Translations under genes and position numbers: made by a program | Shown: one piece after another, positions 32,941 through 41,488 of the stretch | Layout of the letters: the number at the start of each line of letters is the position of its first letter | Position numbering within the stretch: position 1 is the first letter of the stretch | The notes under the pieces: generated by a model | What the model saw: the letters and a program-made list of their open reading frames with translations, nothing else | The model's database searches: none | What the model was told of the DNA's origin: nothing | DNA from: Amycolatopsis sp. NBRC 101858 | GTDB taxonomy: Bacteria > Actinomycetota > Actinomycetes > Mycobacteriales > Pseudonocardiaceae | Reading direction: 5' to 3' | Assembly: GCF_030269325.1 (NCBI RefSeq) | Contig: NZ_BSTD01000005.1 | Coordinates: 62,001-126,000, forward strand | DNA: 64,000 bases

Positions 32941-33833
32941 TTCGCGCTCGCCTCGGTGGTGTAGTGCCGCAGGAACAGCTCTTCCAGCGTCGGCGGCTGG
33001 CTGACCAGGCTGCGGACGCCGACCTGGGTCAGCTGGCGCAAGGCTTCGTCGAGCGAGCGCGTTTCGACGTCGAACCGGACGCGGTTGCCGTCGACCTTGA
33101 GGTCGTGGATGTTCTCCAGCTTCGCGAGCCCGTTCGGCGGGCCGGCGAGCTCGGCGGTGATCGACGTCCGGGTGAGGTGGCGCAGCTCGGCCAGGGTGCC
33201 CGACTCGACGGTCGTGCCGTTGCGGATGATGCTGACCTTGTCGCACAGCGCCTCGACCTCGGCGAGGATGTGGCTCGACAGCAGCACGGTCCGGCCCTGC
33301 TCGCGCTCCTCCTGGATGGCGTACTGGAACGTCGCCTCCATCAGCGGGTCGAGGCCGGACGTCGGCTCGTCGAGGATCAGCAGGTCGACCCGGGACGCCA
33401 GGGCCGCGACGATGGCGACCTTCTGCCGGTTGCCCTTGGAGTACGTCCGCCCCTTCTTCTTCGGGTCGAGGTCGAACCGCTCGACGAGGTCGGCGCGGCG
33501 CTTCTCGTCGAGCCCGCCGCGCAGGCGCCCGAGGAGGTCGATCACCTCGCCGCCGGAGAGGTTGGGCCAGAGGTTGACGTCGCCGGGCACGTAGGCCAGC
33601 CGGCGGTGCAGGCTCGCGGCGTCCTTCCAAGGGTCGCCGCCGAGCAGCCGGACGTCCCCCGAGTCCGCGTGGAGCAGGCCGAGCAGGACCCGGACGGTGG
33701 TCGACTTCCCGGCGCCGTTCGGGCCGAGGAACCCGTGTACTTCCCCAGTAGGTACCTGCAGATCGAGGCCGTCCAAGGCCTTGGTCCGGCCGAACGACTT
33801 GTGGAGGCCGGAGATCGCGATGGCGTTTTCCAT
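32937..33833 (-). CDS. ABC exporter ATP-binding protein
   Basis: 298 residues. Walker A GPNGAGKST near residue 38, Q-loop region, signature LSGGEVIDLLGR region and Walker B LLILDEPTSGLDP, and the H-loop SSHILAEV. The C terminus beyond residue 220 is the typical drug-exporter regulatory part (LRHLTRTSITAEL). It precedes and overlaps the permease gene. The start at 33833 is near the divergent marR start at 33927, leaving 93 bp for the shared promoter. Confidence 0.93.
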   Translation of the reverse strand: MENAIAISGLHKSFGRTKALDGLDLQVPTGEVHGFLGPNGAGKSTTVRVLLGLLHADSGDVRLLGGDPWKDAASLHRRLAYVPGDVNLWPNLSGGEVIDLLGRLRGGLDEKRRADLVERFDLDPKKKGRTYSKGNRQKVAIVAALASRVDLLILDEPTSGLDPLMEATFQYAIQEEREQGRTVLLSSHILAEVEALCDKVSIIRNGTTVESGTLAELRHLTRTSITAELAGPPNGLAKLENIHDLKVDGNRVRFDVETRSLDEALRQLTQVGVRSLVSQPPTLEELFLRHYTTEASAK

Positions 33834-33853
33834 GCTTCGGAAGCTACACTGAT

Positions 33854-33869
33854 TTCACGAAGTTGTGAA
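33854..33869. promoter_or_regulatory. Inverted repeat TTCAC-N6-GTGAA between ABC exporter and marR
   Basis: The palindrome TTCAC-GAAGTT-GTGAA is centred in the 93-bp intergenic region shared by the two divergent genes. A plausible MarR operator; not tested. Confidence 0.5.
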
Positions 33870-33926
33870 GTTAAGAAAATGTCTAGATTGAGTGATCTTG
33901 GTGGGCGGGTACGAGAGGATGGGCCG

Positions 33927-34415
33927 ATGACGACGCCTGACACGAAAAGAGATGAAGACGCCGTCCGCCGGTACGTCGAGAGCCTGGCCCTGGTGCTCTC
34001 GCAGATCGGGATGCAGCGCATGTCCGCGCGGGTCTTCGCGGCCCTGATGACCACCGACGACGCCCGCCTGACCGCGGCCGACCTGGCCTCGCAGCTGTCG
34101 GTGAGCCCGGCGGCCATCTCCGGCGCGGTGCGCTTCCTCGAGCAGGTCGGCCTGGTCGCGAAGGAACGCGAGCCCGGCGAGCGCCGTGACCACTACCGCC
34201 TCTTCGACGACCTTTGGTACGCCACGTTCCTCAAGCGCGACCGCATGATCATCATGTGGCGCGACGCGGCGGGCGACGGCATCGACGCCCTCGGCGAGGA
34301 CTCCCCGGCGGGGCAGCGGCTCGCCGAGATGCGGGACTTCCTGTCGTTCATGCTGGAGGAGCTCAACGGCATGTACGAGCGCTGGCACAAGCTCCGCGCG
34401 GAGAAGAACGCCTAG
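33927..34415 (+). CDS. MarR/GbsR-like transcriptional regulator
   Basis: 162 residues from ATG 33927. The winged helix is RVFAALMTTDDARLTAADLASQLSVSPAAISGAVRFLEQVG, then EREPGERRDHYRLFDDLWY. The N-terminal helix VRRYVESLALVLSQIGMQRMS and the C-terminal helices dimerise. The size and arrangement resemble regulators that sit beside drug exporters. It is divergent from the ABC exporter and probably represses it. Confidence 0.87.
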   Translation: MTTPDTKRDEDAVRRYVESLALVLSQIGMQRMSARVFAALMTTDDARLTAADLASQLSVSPAAISGAVRFLEQVGLVAKEREPGERRDHYRLFDDLWYATFLKRDRMIIMWRDAAGDGIDALGEDSPAGQRLAEMRDFLSFMLEELNGMYERWHKLRAEKNA

Positions 34416-34975
34416 AGCGCGGCGAGCAGGGTGTCCACGAGCCGGCCGGCGGGATCGGCCGGCTCGCTTTCTTCGAACGTGGCCAGGAACGCCTGCTGGA
34501 AGCACGCGCCGAGCAGCAGGGACGCGGCCGCCTCGACGTCGGTGTCCACGCTGATCCGGCCCAGTGCCCGCTCGGCCCGCAGGTAGTCCGCGACCCCCTT
34601 CAGCGGGATGCGCGGGCCGGTCGTGCCCATCCGCTCGCGGTGGTTGCGGAGCAGTTCGCGCGACGAGAAGACCGAGACGGCGATCGGGAACCCTTCGAGG
34701 TAGAACGCGAGGCCGAGCCGCGCGACGCGGACGAGGTTGTCCCGCAACGGCGCCTGGCCGGGGTTCGCGGTCAGGTCCGCCAGGGTCGCGCCGAGGGCGG
34801 GCAGTTCCTCGGCCATGACGCTGAGGAACAGGTCCGTCTTGTCGCGGAAGTGCTTGTAGAGCATCGCTTCCGAGTAGCCCGCGGTCTGCGCGATGACCTT
34901 GGTGGTCGCGTGGGCGTAGCCCTGCTCGCGCATCACCTTCGCGGCCGCGGCGACGATCTCCTCACGGCTTCCCAT
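34412..34975 (-). CDS. TetR-family transcriptional regulator
   Basis: 187 residues. HTH: SREEIVAAAAKVMREQGYAHAT, then TKVIAQTAGYSEAMLYKHFRDKTDLFLSVM. The C-terminal ligand domain is unremarkable. A perfect 18-bp inverted repeat lies 28 bp upstream, between this gene and the divergent NmrA-like gene, so this protein most likely controls both. It ends within the last 4 bp of the convergent MarR gene. Confidence 0.92.
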   Translation of the reverse strand: MGSREEIVAAAAKVMREQGYAHATTKVIAQTAGYSEAMLYKHFRDKTDLFLSVMAEELPALGATLADLTANPGQAPLRDNLVRVARLGLAFYLEGFPIAVSVFSSRELLRNHRERMGTTGPRIPLKGVADYLRAERALGRISVDTDVEAAASLLLGACFQQAFLATFEESEPADPAGRLVDTLLAAL

Positions 34976-35002
34976 GACGGCTCCTGAGTGCGTTCTCAGC
35001 GT

Positions 35003-35044
35003 GGTTAGTGAACACTCACCTTACCTGGTGAGTGTTCACTAACC
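35003..35044. promoter_or_regulatory. Perfect 18-bp inverted repeat (6-bp spacer) between divergent tetR and NmrA-like genes
   Basis: GGTTAGTGAACACTCACC (35003-35020), spacer TTACCT, then its exact complement at 35027-35044. Each arm contains a small quasi-palindrome AGTG-AA-CACT, so it could be two TetR operators facing each other. Its right edge directly precedes the GAGGAGG ribosome site of the NmrA-like gene. Confidence 0.8.
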
Positions 35045-35058
35045 GAGGAGGAACCACC

Positions 35059-35667
35059 ATGGAGATCACCGTTCTGGGGGCCACCGGCGGCGTCGGCGGC
35101 GAGGTCGTCGGGCAGGCGCTGGAGCGCGGCTGGGACGTCACGGCCGTCGTCCGGGACCCCGCCCGGCTGAAGCTGCCGGCGCGGGTCGTCGTCGCCGGCC
35201 TGCACGAGCACGCCAAGCTGACGGCCGCGATCGAAGGCCGCGACGCGGTGATCTCGGCGGTGGGTTCGCGGGACCGCGGGCCGACCACGGTCTGCGCGGA
35301 CGGCGCCCGCGCGGCGATCGAGGCCGGGGCGAAGCGCCTGCTGGTCGTCAGCGCCAGCGGCATGCACACCGAGGGGGACGGCTTCTTCACCCGCACGCTC
35401 GTGAAGCCGCTCCTCAACACCTTCCTCAAGCACGGCTGGGCCGACATGCTCGCGATGGAGGACGTGGTCACGGCGTCCGGGGTGGACTGGACGGTGGTCC
35501 GCCCGCCGATGCTGCTCGACGGCCCGCGCACCGGCAAGGTCGCGAGCCGGCTCGACGGGAACGTCCGCACGTTCACCATCCGGCGGGCCGACGTCGCCGC
35601 CTTCCTGCTCGACGCCGTGGCGGACCCCACGCTGATCAGGGCGAAGGTTTCCATCGCGCACGGCTAA
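35059..35667 (+). CDS. NAD(P)-binding NmrA/SDR-like protein
   Basis: 202 residues from ATG 35059, with AGGAGG eight bases upstream. Rossmann start MEITVLGATGGVGGEVVGQAL, then VVRDPARLKLPARV, then ISAVGSRDRGP and VVSASGMHTEG. It resembles the atypical SDR group used for NAD(P)H binding, NmrA/flavin-reductase type. The operator described at 35003-35044 suggests regulation by the divergent TetR. Activity unknown. Confidence 0.85.
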   Translation: MEITVLGATGGVGGEVVGQALERGWDVTAVVRDPARLKLPARVVVAGLHEHAKLTAAIEGRDAVISAVGSRDRGPTTVCADGARAAIEAGAKRLLVVSASGMHTEGDGFFTRTLVKPLLNTFLKHGWADMLAMEDVVTASGVDWTVVRPPMLLDGPRTGKVASRLDGNVRTFTIRRADVAAFLLDAVADPTLIRAKVSIAHG

Positions 35668-35731
35668 CTCCGCCTTCCTCCCCGCCGCCACCCTCAACCG
35701 AGGCGCTTCGCGCCGCTGTTCTAATTCCGCC

Positions 35732-36403
35732 ATGGTGATCCTCGCGCAAGCGCTGTACGTCAAGCGGAAGACCCCGCGGCTCCCCGGCGCGTCCGGTCCG
35801 ACCGAGGGGCGAGTCCCGGGCGAGGGCGAGCCCTTCCGCCTGGCCGTCCTCGGCGAGTCCACAGTGGACGGCGTCGGTGCGCGGGACCACGAGGAAGCGC
35901 TCACCGGCTGCCTGGCCCGCGAGCTCGCCCGCGACGGCCGGGCGGTCCACTGGCAGGCGGTCGGCCGGACCGGGGCCAACGCCCGGACCGTCCGCGCCGA
36001 GCTGGTGCCGCTCGTCCGCCCGGCCGATCTGGTCGTCATCGCGCTCGGCGTCAACGACACCATCGAGCTCCGGACGGCCGCCGGCTACCGCCGTGACCTG
36101 CTGGAACTGGTCGTCGAGCTGCGGCGGCGGCTCGGCCCGGTGGACGTCCTGCTGGCCGGCGTGCCGCCGATGTCCCGCTTCCCGGCGCTGCCGCGGCCAC
36201 TGCGGGACTTCCTCGCCGCCCGCTCGGCCGCACTCGACGCGGCGGCCGCGACGCTCGGGAAGATCCCCGGCGTCACGCACCTCCCGATGGACCCGCGGCT
36301 GCTCGACCCGGCCGCGTTCGCGTCCGATCGCTTCCACCCCGGGCCCGCGGGCTACGCGCGGTGGGCGCAAACGCTTTCCGAAGCACGTTCGGTGATTGCT
36401 TAG
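35732..36403 (+). CDS. SGNH/GDSL-type hydrolase
   Basis: 223 residues. Block I is AVLGESTVDGVGA (GES replaces GDS), block III GVNDTIEL, and block V DRFHPGPAGYARWA with the Asp-His pair. The Gly in GRTGANARTVR is the block II oxyanion position. It begins with a hydrophobic helix. TCCACAGTGGA (35858-35868) encodes the nucleophile region Ser-Thr-Val-Asp. It could be an esterase or lipase; no context specifies the substrate. Confidence 0.87.
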   Translation: MVILAQALYVKRKTPRLPGASGPTEGRVPGEGEPFRLAVLGESTVDGVGARDHEEALTGCLARELARDGRAVHWQAVGRTGANARTVRAELVPLVRPADLVVIALGVNDTIELRTAAGYRRDLLELVVELRRRLGPVDVLLAGVPPMSRFPALPRPLRDFLAARSAALDAAAATLGKIPGVTHLPMDPRLLDPAAFASDRFHPGPAGYARWAQTLSEARSVIA

Positions 36404-36825
36404 CCGCACTGCGTCGATCTTCAAAAAAAGTTCGCGGTTCGTGTATCTGGCCGTCCCGCCATTGCGTCCTGTGGAGCAGCCAAGCACGAGATGGGAACGC
36501 GGCAGGGGGTGCCGAGTTCGGAAATACGCGGTGACCGGGAGCCGAGGGGGCTTCCGGACACCGTCGGCCGGGTGCCCTTCGGGGGAGGGGACATCCGGCG
36601 GGGTCCCGTTGGGGAGCGGGCCCCTTGAGGGAGGGGAGTACCGGTCGGCGCGGGTCACCCGCTCGCGTCGGCCGGTACCTCCCGCAGCTGTCCTTGCCCG
36701 GAGCGCGACCGACGAAGTAAGTGACCTTGATGTATCCGAGATCCACCTGCACGCTCCTTCCCCCCGAAGGACCCGCGATACTGCCGAAGCCGACTCGAAG
36801 ACTTTTCCGAAGAGGGGCAGATACG
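36404..36825. other. Intergenic stretch with strong secondary structure, before the ECF sigma gene
   Basis: No gene is supported here. A near-perfect hairpin occurs at about 36633-36683 (arms starting GTACCGG and ending in CCGGTAC, with 2-3 wobble pairs), and G-rich tracts precede it. It may be a terminator of the SGNH gene or a leader element of the ECF sigma gene. The bases before GTG 36826 contain GAGGGG as ribosome site. Confidence 0.45.
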
Positions 36826-37431
36826 GTGACCGACGTGCAAACCACAGAGGTAGACCCGCCTTGGGAGGGCTTGACCGGCGCCGAGCTGCACGCCGCGTGC
36901 ATGCAAGCCGCCCGGGAGGGTGACCGCCGCGCGATGGACCGCCTCGTCGCCGAGCTGACCCCCCTCGTCTGGCACGTCGCCCGGGCCAACGGCCTCGACC
37001 GCTCGGTCGCCGAGGACGTGGTCCAGACCGTGTGGCTCGCCCTCTTCAGCCAGCTCGGAAAACTCAGAGACCCCAAGGCCCTCGCCGCGTGGCTGATCAC
37101 GACCACCCGGCGCGAGGCCACGCACCCCTTCGGCCGTCGCATGCAGCCCGTGCCGCTGAGCGACGAAGTCGCCGAAGCCATGCCGAGCACGCAACCGGCA
37201 CCCGAAGACGAAGCCGTCCGCGCCGACCGCGACCGCCGGGTCTGGCGCGCCTTCGTCCGGTTGCCCCACCGCTGTCAGGACCTGCTCCGGCTGACCGTGC
37301 TCGCGGGTCGGGCGGAGTACCAGCTCGTCGCCGAGACACTGCGCATGCCCCGCGGCAGCGTCGGACCGACCAGAGGGCGCTGCCTCGACCAGATGCGCGA
37401 TCTCCTCGCCAGTGAAGGGGGAACCCGATGA
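36826..37431 (+). CDS. ECF-family RNA polymerase sigma factor
   Basis: 201 residues from GTG 36826. Region 2: REGDRRAMDRLVAELTPLVWHVARANGLDRSVAEDVVQTVWLALF. Region 4: VWRAFVRLPHRCQDLLRLTVLAGRAEYQLVAETLRMPRGSVGPTRGRCLDQMRDLL. It is the short two-domain ECF type with no anti-sigma gene visible. The next gene overlaps its stop (ATGA), so the partner at 37428-37901 is probably functionally linked. Confidence 0.9.
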   Translation: MTDVQTTEVDPPWEGLTGAELHAACMQAAREGDRRAMDRLVAELTPLVWHVARANGLDRSVAEDVVQTVWLALFSQLGKLRDPKALAAWLITTTRREATHPFGRRMQPVPLSDEVAEAMPSTQPAPEDEAVRADRDRRVWRAFVRLPHRCQDLLRLTVLAGRAEYQLVAETLRMPRGSVGPTRGRCLDQMRDLLASEGGTR

Positions 37432-37901
37432 ACGACCTCGGAGCGCCGGGCGAGGCCTTTTCCGACGAAATGATCCTGGCCGGCATCGGCCGCTTCCTCG
37501 ACGAGCTGGACCCGCCACCGGACGACCTGGTGCAGCGGGTCCAGTTCGCGCTCGCCCTCGAAGACCTCGACGTCGAGGTCGCGCGGTGGGAACGGCTGGA
37601 CACCCTCGCCGGCGTGCGCGGCGGCGGCACCGGGACGATCACCTTCACCGTCAGCGACCTGACCGTGATGATCAACCTGACCAAGATCGGCAAGCTGCAC
37701 CGCATCGACGGGTGGCTGGTGCCCGCCGGCCAGTACGGCGTCGAGGTGCGGGTCGCCGAGCACGGGACGTCGTCCACGACCGCCGACGAAGGCGGCCGGT
37801 TCGTGCTCGACAACGTGCCGCGCGGGACGACGCAGATCCTCGTGCACCTCGGTGACGTGTCGTGCCGCCGGACCGTCGTGACGCCGACGGTCGTGCTTTA
37901 G
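37428..37901 (+). CDS. Protein with a carboxypeptidase-regulatory-like beta domain, partner of the ECF sigma factor
   Basis: 157 residues. The N-terminal half is acidic and helical (RFLDELDPPPDDLVQRVQFALALEDL). The C-terminal half is a small beta-sandwich: IDGWLVPAGQYGVEVRVAEH, then TADEGGRFVLDNVPRGTTQILV, with the GRFxLxxVPxG pattern of carboxypeptidase-regulatory-like domains. It is translationally coupled to the sigma factor, so it may be the sigma partner, but it is not a classic anti-sigma factor. It overlaps the convergent deacetylase gene by 4 bp. Confidence 0.75.
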   Translation: MNDLGAPGEAFSDEMILAGIGRFLDELDPPPDDLVQRVQFALALEDLDVEVARWERLDTLAGVRGGGTGTITFTVSDLTVMINLTKIGKLHRIDGWLVPAGQYGVEVRVAEHGTSSTTADEGGRFVLDNVPRGTTQILVHLGDVSCRRTVVTPTVVL

Positions 37902-38662
37902 CCCAGGAAGTCGGCCAGGGGGACGGGAGTCAGCCCGTCCTTCTTGGCCTGCTCCACGAACGCCGTGTAGTCCTCGGCGAACGTCTTGCGGAAGTGCATC
38001 AGCACGACGTCACCGGGCTTGAGCTTGTCGCCGGCCTGGAACTGGACGTGCCCGTCGTTGACCGCGGCCGTCCACAGCACCGCCGCGCGCATCCCGCACG
38101 CCGCCGCCGCGCGCAGTGTGTTCTGGTCGTAGTTGCCGAAGGGCGGCCGGAACAGCGACGGCCGCACGCCGAGGCTCTTCTGGAAGTCGTCCGCGTCGTC
38201 GCAGATCTCCTTGCGCTGGAACTCGTACGGCTTGCCCTTGAGGTTCGGGTGGTCGACCGTGTGGTCGCCGAGCGTCGCGCCGGTGGCGTCGAGGATCTGC
38301 TTGAAGTAGGCCTCGTGGCCCTTCACGTACTTCTCGTTCAGGAACAGCACCGGGTGGGTCCCGTTCTGCTGCATCAGCTTCAGGGCGCCGGGGTCCTTGA
38401 CCGCGCCGTCGTCCATGGTGAGGAAGACGTACGGCTTGTCGGTGGGGATCCGCTTGACCACCGGGACCTGGCCGTTCGCGATCGCCGGCGCCTTCTGCTG
38501 GACCGTGCCGAACGGGTACGGCCCCGGCGTCGTCGCCCCGGGGCCGCCCCCGGGGGCCGGGTTGGGCTGGCTGGTGCCGAACTCCCGCTGTGCCGGCTCG
38601 TTCGCCGAACAGGCCGTCAGTGCCAATGCCGCGGCGGCGACCACGGCTACGACGCGCTTCAT
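37898..38662 (-). CDS. Lipoprotein polysaccharide deacetylase (NodB domain)
   Basis: 254 residues. Lipoprotein signal MKRVVAVVAAAALALTAC. The NodB domain shows YVFLTMDDGAV (motif 1, TMDD in place of TFDD), GDHTVDHPNL (motif 2, metal His pair), FRPPFGNYDQ (motif 3), and LMHFRKTF near the end. It probably removes N-acetyl groups from peptidoglycan or a surface glycan outside the membrane. Confidence 0.88.
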   Translation of the reverse strand: MKRVVAVVAAAALALTACSANEPAQREFGTSQPNPAPGGGPGATTPGPYPFGTVQQKAPAIANGQVPVVKRIPTDKPYVFLTMDDGAVKDPGALKLMQQNGTHPVLFLNEKYVKGHEAYFKQILDATGATLGDHTVDHPNLKGKPYEFQRKEICDDADDFQKSLGVRPSLFRPPFGNYDQNTLRAAAACGMRAAVLWTAAVNDGHVQFQAGDKLKPGDVVLMHFRKTFAEDYTAFVEQAKKDGLTPVPLADFLG

Positions 38663-38765
38663 CCCACGTCCCCCTTCCGCGTAGTACGCAACTACACGAA
38701 AGAGTGACGTTGGGGAGTGGGTCGAGGTTGTGTCCGGTGATCTTGTGTGGCCGGGGCCACCCAGG

Positions 38766-39215
38766 TCAGCGCCCTGTTTCGGCCGCCTTGACCAGCTTGC
38801 CGGAGAACAGCCGGATCACCCGTTCGAGTCCGGCGGCCAGGATCGGGCCGCTGCCCTTGACCGGTTCGGTGAACGACCCGGTCCAGCGCAGGTGCGTGCC
38901 GCCGCCGTCGGTCGGCGTGAACAGCACCTCGGCGCGGTAGTCCTTGATCGGGTTGGCGCCGAAGAACGTGTAGACGTGCTTGTGGCCGGGCTCGTACTCG
39001 AGCGTCTCCTCGCGGATCAGCACCGGCCAGAGGCCGACCTCGCGGACGGCGCCGACGCCGCCCGGCTCATCGGTGCCCTGGCGCTTCCAGCGGGCCTGCA
39101 CGATGAGTGGCTTTCCCCACTTCGCCCAGCTCGGCCCGTCGGCTTCGAGCGCGAACAACGCGGCCGGCGGCGCGGTGCTCGTGCGGTTGACCTCGAAGGA
39201 GAACTTGCGGCCCAC
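38766..39215 (-). CDS. SRPBCC (START-like) family protein
   Basis: 149 residues. Polyketide-cyclase/START fold: FSFEVNRTSTAPPAALFALEADGPSWAKW at the N terminus, VGAVREVGLWPVLIREETLEYEPG in the middle, and the helix GLERVIRLFSGKLVKAA at the end. It is divergent from the FUSC gene. A possible promoter on its strand is TTGACC (39274-39269), 18-bp spacer, TAATTA. Ligand unknown. Confidence 0.83.
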   Translation of the reverse strand: MGRKFSFEVNRTSTAPPAALFALEADGPSWAKWGKPLIVQARWKRQGTDEPGGVGAVREVGLWPVLIREETLEYEPGHKHVYTFFGANPIKDYRAEVLFTPTDGGGTHLRWTGSFTEPVKGSGPILAAGLERVIRLFSGKLVKAAETGR

Positions 39216-39283
39216 CGGAACCTCCCACGTTGTTGACAGATTGATAATTAAGCGTTCCGCGCAGCGTAGGTCAAGATGGGGGC

Positions 39284-41251
39284 GTGAGCACGCCGCGTCC
39301 CGACATCGCCGCGCCGCACTGGCTGACCCAGCTCCTGCGCAGCAAGCCGGTCCCGGTGCCGTGGAACATGGTCGCCCGCGCCGTCCTCGCGCTGGCCGTG
39401 CCGCTCGCGGTCGCCTACGCGGCCGGGGACATCGCCGTCGGCGCGCTGATCTCGACCGGCGCGCTGCCCGCCGTGCTGTCCGAGTCGGCCGGCCCCTACC
39501 GCTACCGCGCCCGGCGGCTCGGCGGCGCGACGTTGGCGGCGACGGCCGGGTACCTCGTCGGGCTGCTCACCGGCGGCACGCCCGCCCTGTCCGTGCCCGC
39601 GGTGATCCTGGTCGCGGCGGTGTCCGCGCTGATCAGCGCGGCCGGCAGCAACGCCTCGGTGGCCGGGCTGCAGATGTTCGTGTTCTGCGTCCTCGGGACC
39701 GGCCAGCACGCGACCGGCGTGCGCGTCGAGATCCTGCTCGGCTTCTTCTGCCTCGGCGCGGTGTGGAGCCTGTCGGTGGCGCTCGCCAGCTGGACGTTCC
39801 GGGCGACCAGCCCCGAACGCACCGCCGTCGCGCACGTCTACGTCGAGCTGGCTGCGATGCTCTCGGCGACCGACGAAGCCGTCTCGCGGGTCGCCCGCCA
39901 CCGGCTGACCACGGCGATGAACACCGCCTACGACCAGCTGCTCACCGCGCGCTCGTGGCTGTCCGGCCGGGACGCCGCCTACCGGCACCTGCTCAACCTG
40001 CTTTCGGCGACGACGCCCGCGGTCGAGGCGTCGGTGGCGATGGTCAACGCCGGCCGCCGCACACCGCCGGAGGTCATCGACCACTTCGTCGCGCTGTCGG
40101 CGTCCGTGCTGGCCAGCCAGCCGCTGCCGGAACCGCCGCCGATGCCGGAGGACGAAGGCGACCCGCTGCTCGCCGCGTTGTACGCCGGCCTGGTCCGGAT
40201 CGGGAAGGGCGACGACCGCAAGCGCCGGGAGCCGACGCCCTGGTACCGCCGCCTGCGGACGTGGGCGGGCTCGCTGGCGTCCGGCCCGCTGACGTGGATC
40301 GCCGCGCTGCGGCTGACCTTGTGCGTCGCGATCGCCGAGGTCGTCGGGCTGCTCGTGCCGTTCGAGCGGTCCTACTGGATCACCCTGACCGTCGGGATCG
40401 TGCTCAAACCCGACTTCGGCTCGGTCTTCGGCCGCGCGGTGCTGCGCGGGATCGGCACGGTCGTCGGCGTCGGGGTGGGGGCCATCGTGCTCGGCGTCGG
40501 CGGGCACGGCTGGCTGCTGGTCGCGCTGATCGCGATCTTCGCCGGTGGCGTCGCGGTCGGGAAGGTGCGCAACTACGGCATCCTCAGCGCGTTCGTGACG
40601 CCGTTGATCATCCTGCAGATGGACCTGGCGAACACCGGCAGCTGGAACGTCGTGGTGGCACGGCTGGTGGACACCGTGCTGGGCTGCGTGATCGTGCTCG
40701 TCTTCGGCTACCTGCTCTGGCCGGGCAGCCGTCGTCCGCAGGTCGGCGGCCGGCTGGCCGACGGGCTGGACGCGGTCGCGAAGTACGTCTCGTGCGCGCT
40801 GGTGGAAGCGTCTTCCGGGGACGCACGGCTCGCGCGGTCGCGGGCGCGGCGCGGCGCCTACCGGGCGCTGGCCGACCTGCGGACGGCGTTCCAGCAGGTC
40901 GTCGTCGAGCCGTCCGCGAACGGACGGCAGGCGGTGGCGTGGTGGCCGGTCATCGCCGCGCAGGAACGCGTCGCGGACGCCGTCACCGAGGTCGGCGTGA
41001 CGATCGGCCGGGGCGTCGTGCCGCCGGACCCGGGTGACGTCGAGCTGCTGACCACCGCGCTGGACGAACTGGCGTCGGCGATCCGCGAGCAGCGCGAGCC
41101 GCGGTCGGTGCCGCTGCCGGACAGCCCGCAACTGGCCGGGGTGGTCGACCAGCTGGAGTCGGCGTTCGACGCCGTCCGCGGTCCTGACCTGGTGGAACGC
41201 ACGCCGCTGCGGCTCGTCCGGCGGTTCCTGCCCTACCACAGGCGCACGTGA
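39284..41251 (+). CDS. FUSC-family membrane protein (aromatic-acid-exporter type)
   Basis: 655 residues, GTG start. Two sets of membrane helices, at about residues 25-165 and 340-480, each end before a cytosolic part. Motifs ESAGPYRYRARRLGGATLAATAGYLVGLL and ERSYWITLTVGIVLKPDFGSVFGRAVLRGIGTVVG are typical of FUSC/YccS/aromatic acid exporters. It may export small organic acids or lipids. It is divergent from the SRPBCC gene. Confidence 0.85.
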   Translation: MSTPRPDIAAPHWLTQLLRSKPVPVPWNMVARAVLALAVPLAVAYAAGDIAVGALISTGALPAVLSESAGPYRYRARRLGGATLAATAGYLVGLLTGGTPALSVPAVILVAAVSALISAAGSNASVAGLQMFVFCVLGTGQHATGVRVEILLGFFCLGAVWSLSVALASWTFRATSPERTAVAHVYVELAAMLSATDEAVSRVARHRLTTAMNTAYDQLLTARSWLSGRDAAYRHLLNLLSATTPAVEASVAMVNAGRRTPPEVIDHFVALSASVLASQPLPEPPPMPEDEGDPLLAALYAGLVRIGKGDDRKRREPTPWYRRLRTWAGSLASGPLTWIAALRLTLCVAIAEVVGLLVPFERSYWITLTVGIVLKPDFGSVFGRAVLRGIGTVVGVGVGAIVLGVGGHGWLLVALIAIFAGGVAVGKVRNYGILSAFVTPLIILQMDLANTGSWNVVVARLVDTVLGCVIVLVFGYLLWPGSRRPQVGGRLADGLDAVAKYVSCALVEASSGDARLARSRARRGAYRALADLRTAFQQVVVEPSANGRQAVAWWPVIAAQERVADAVTEVGVTIGRGVVPPDPGDVELLTTALDELASAIREQREPRSVPLPDSPQLAGVVDQLESAFDAVRGPDLVERTPLRLVRRFLPYHRRT

Positions 41252-41275
41252 CGTCCGTGCTGTTCAATTGCCCTC

Positions 41276-41485
41276 ATGGGAATCGACTTCGATGCGTTGA
41301 AGGGCAAGGCCGAAGAGGCCCTGCGCGAGCACGGCGACAAGATCGAGGATGGCCTCGACAAGGCGGGTGACTTCGCGAAGTCGAAGTTCGCCGGGCACGA
41401 CGAGCAGATCGACAGCGGCATCGAGAAGGCGAAGAGCTTCCTCGACAAGTTCGACGACAAGCCGGACACGCCCCCGGCCCAGTAG
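41276..41485 (+). CDS. Small helical protein of the MT0933/Rv0909-like antitoxin family
   Basis: 69 residues: MGIDFDALKGKAEEALREHG, then KIEDGLDKAGDFAKSKF and HDEQIDSGIEKAKSFLDKF. Two amphipathic Lys/Asp-rich helices match the family annotated as antitoxin in mycobacteria. No toxin gene is adjacent, so it may be a stress or CsbD-like protein instead. It starts 24 bp after the FUSC stop and ends 3 bp before the convergent tyrA stop. Confidence 0.75.
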   Translation: MGIDFDALKGKAEEALREHGDKIEDGLDKAGDFAKSKFAGHDEQIDSGIEKAKSFLDKFDDKPDTPPAQ

Positions 41486-41488
41486 CTC

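Noticed and set aside
41276..41485. A toxin-antitoxin pair around the MT0933-like protein
   Set aside because: No toxin-like gene is adjacent on either side, so only the small protein is reported.
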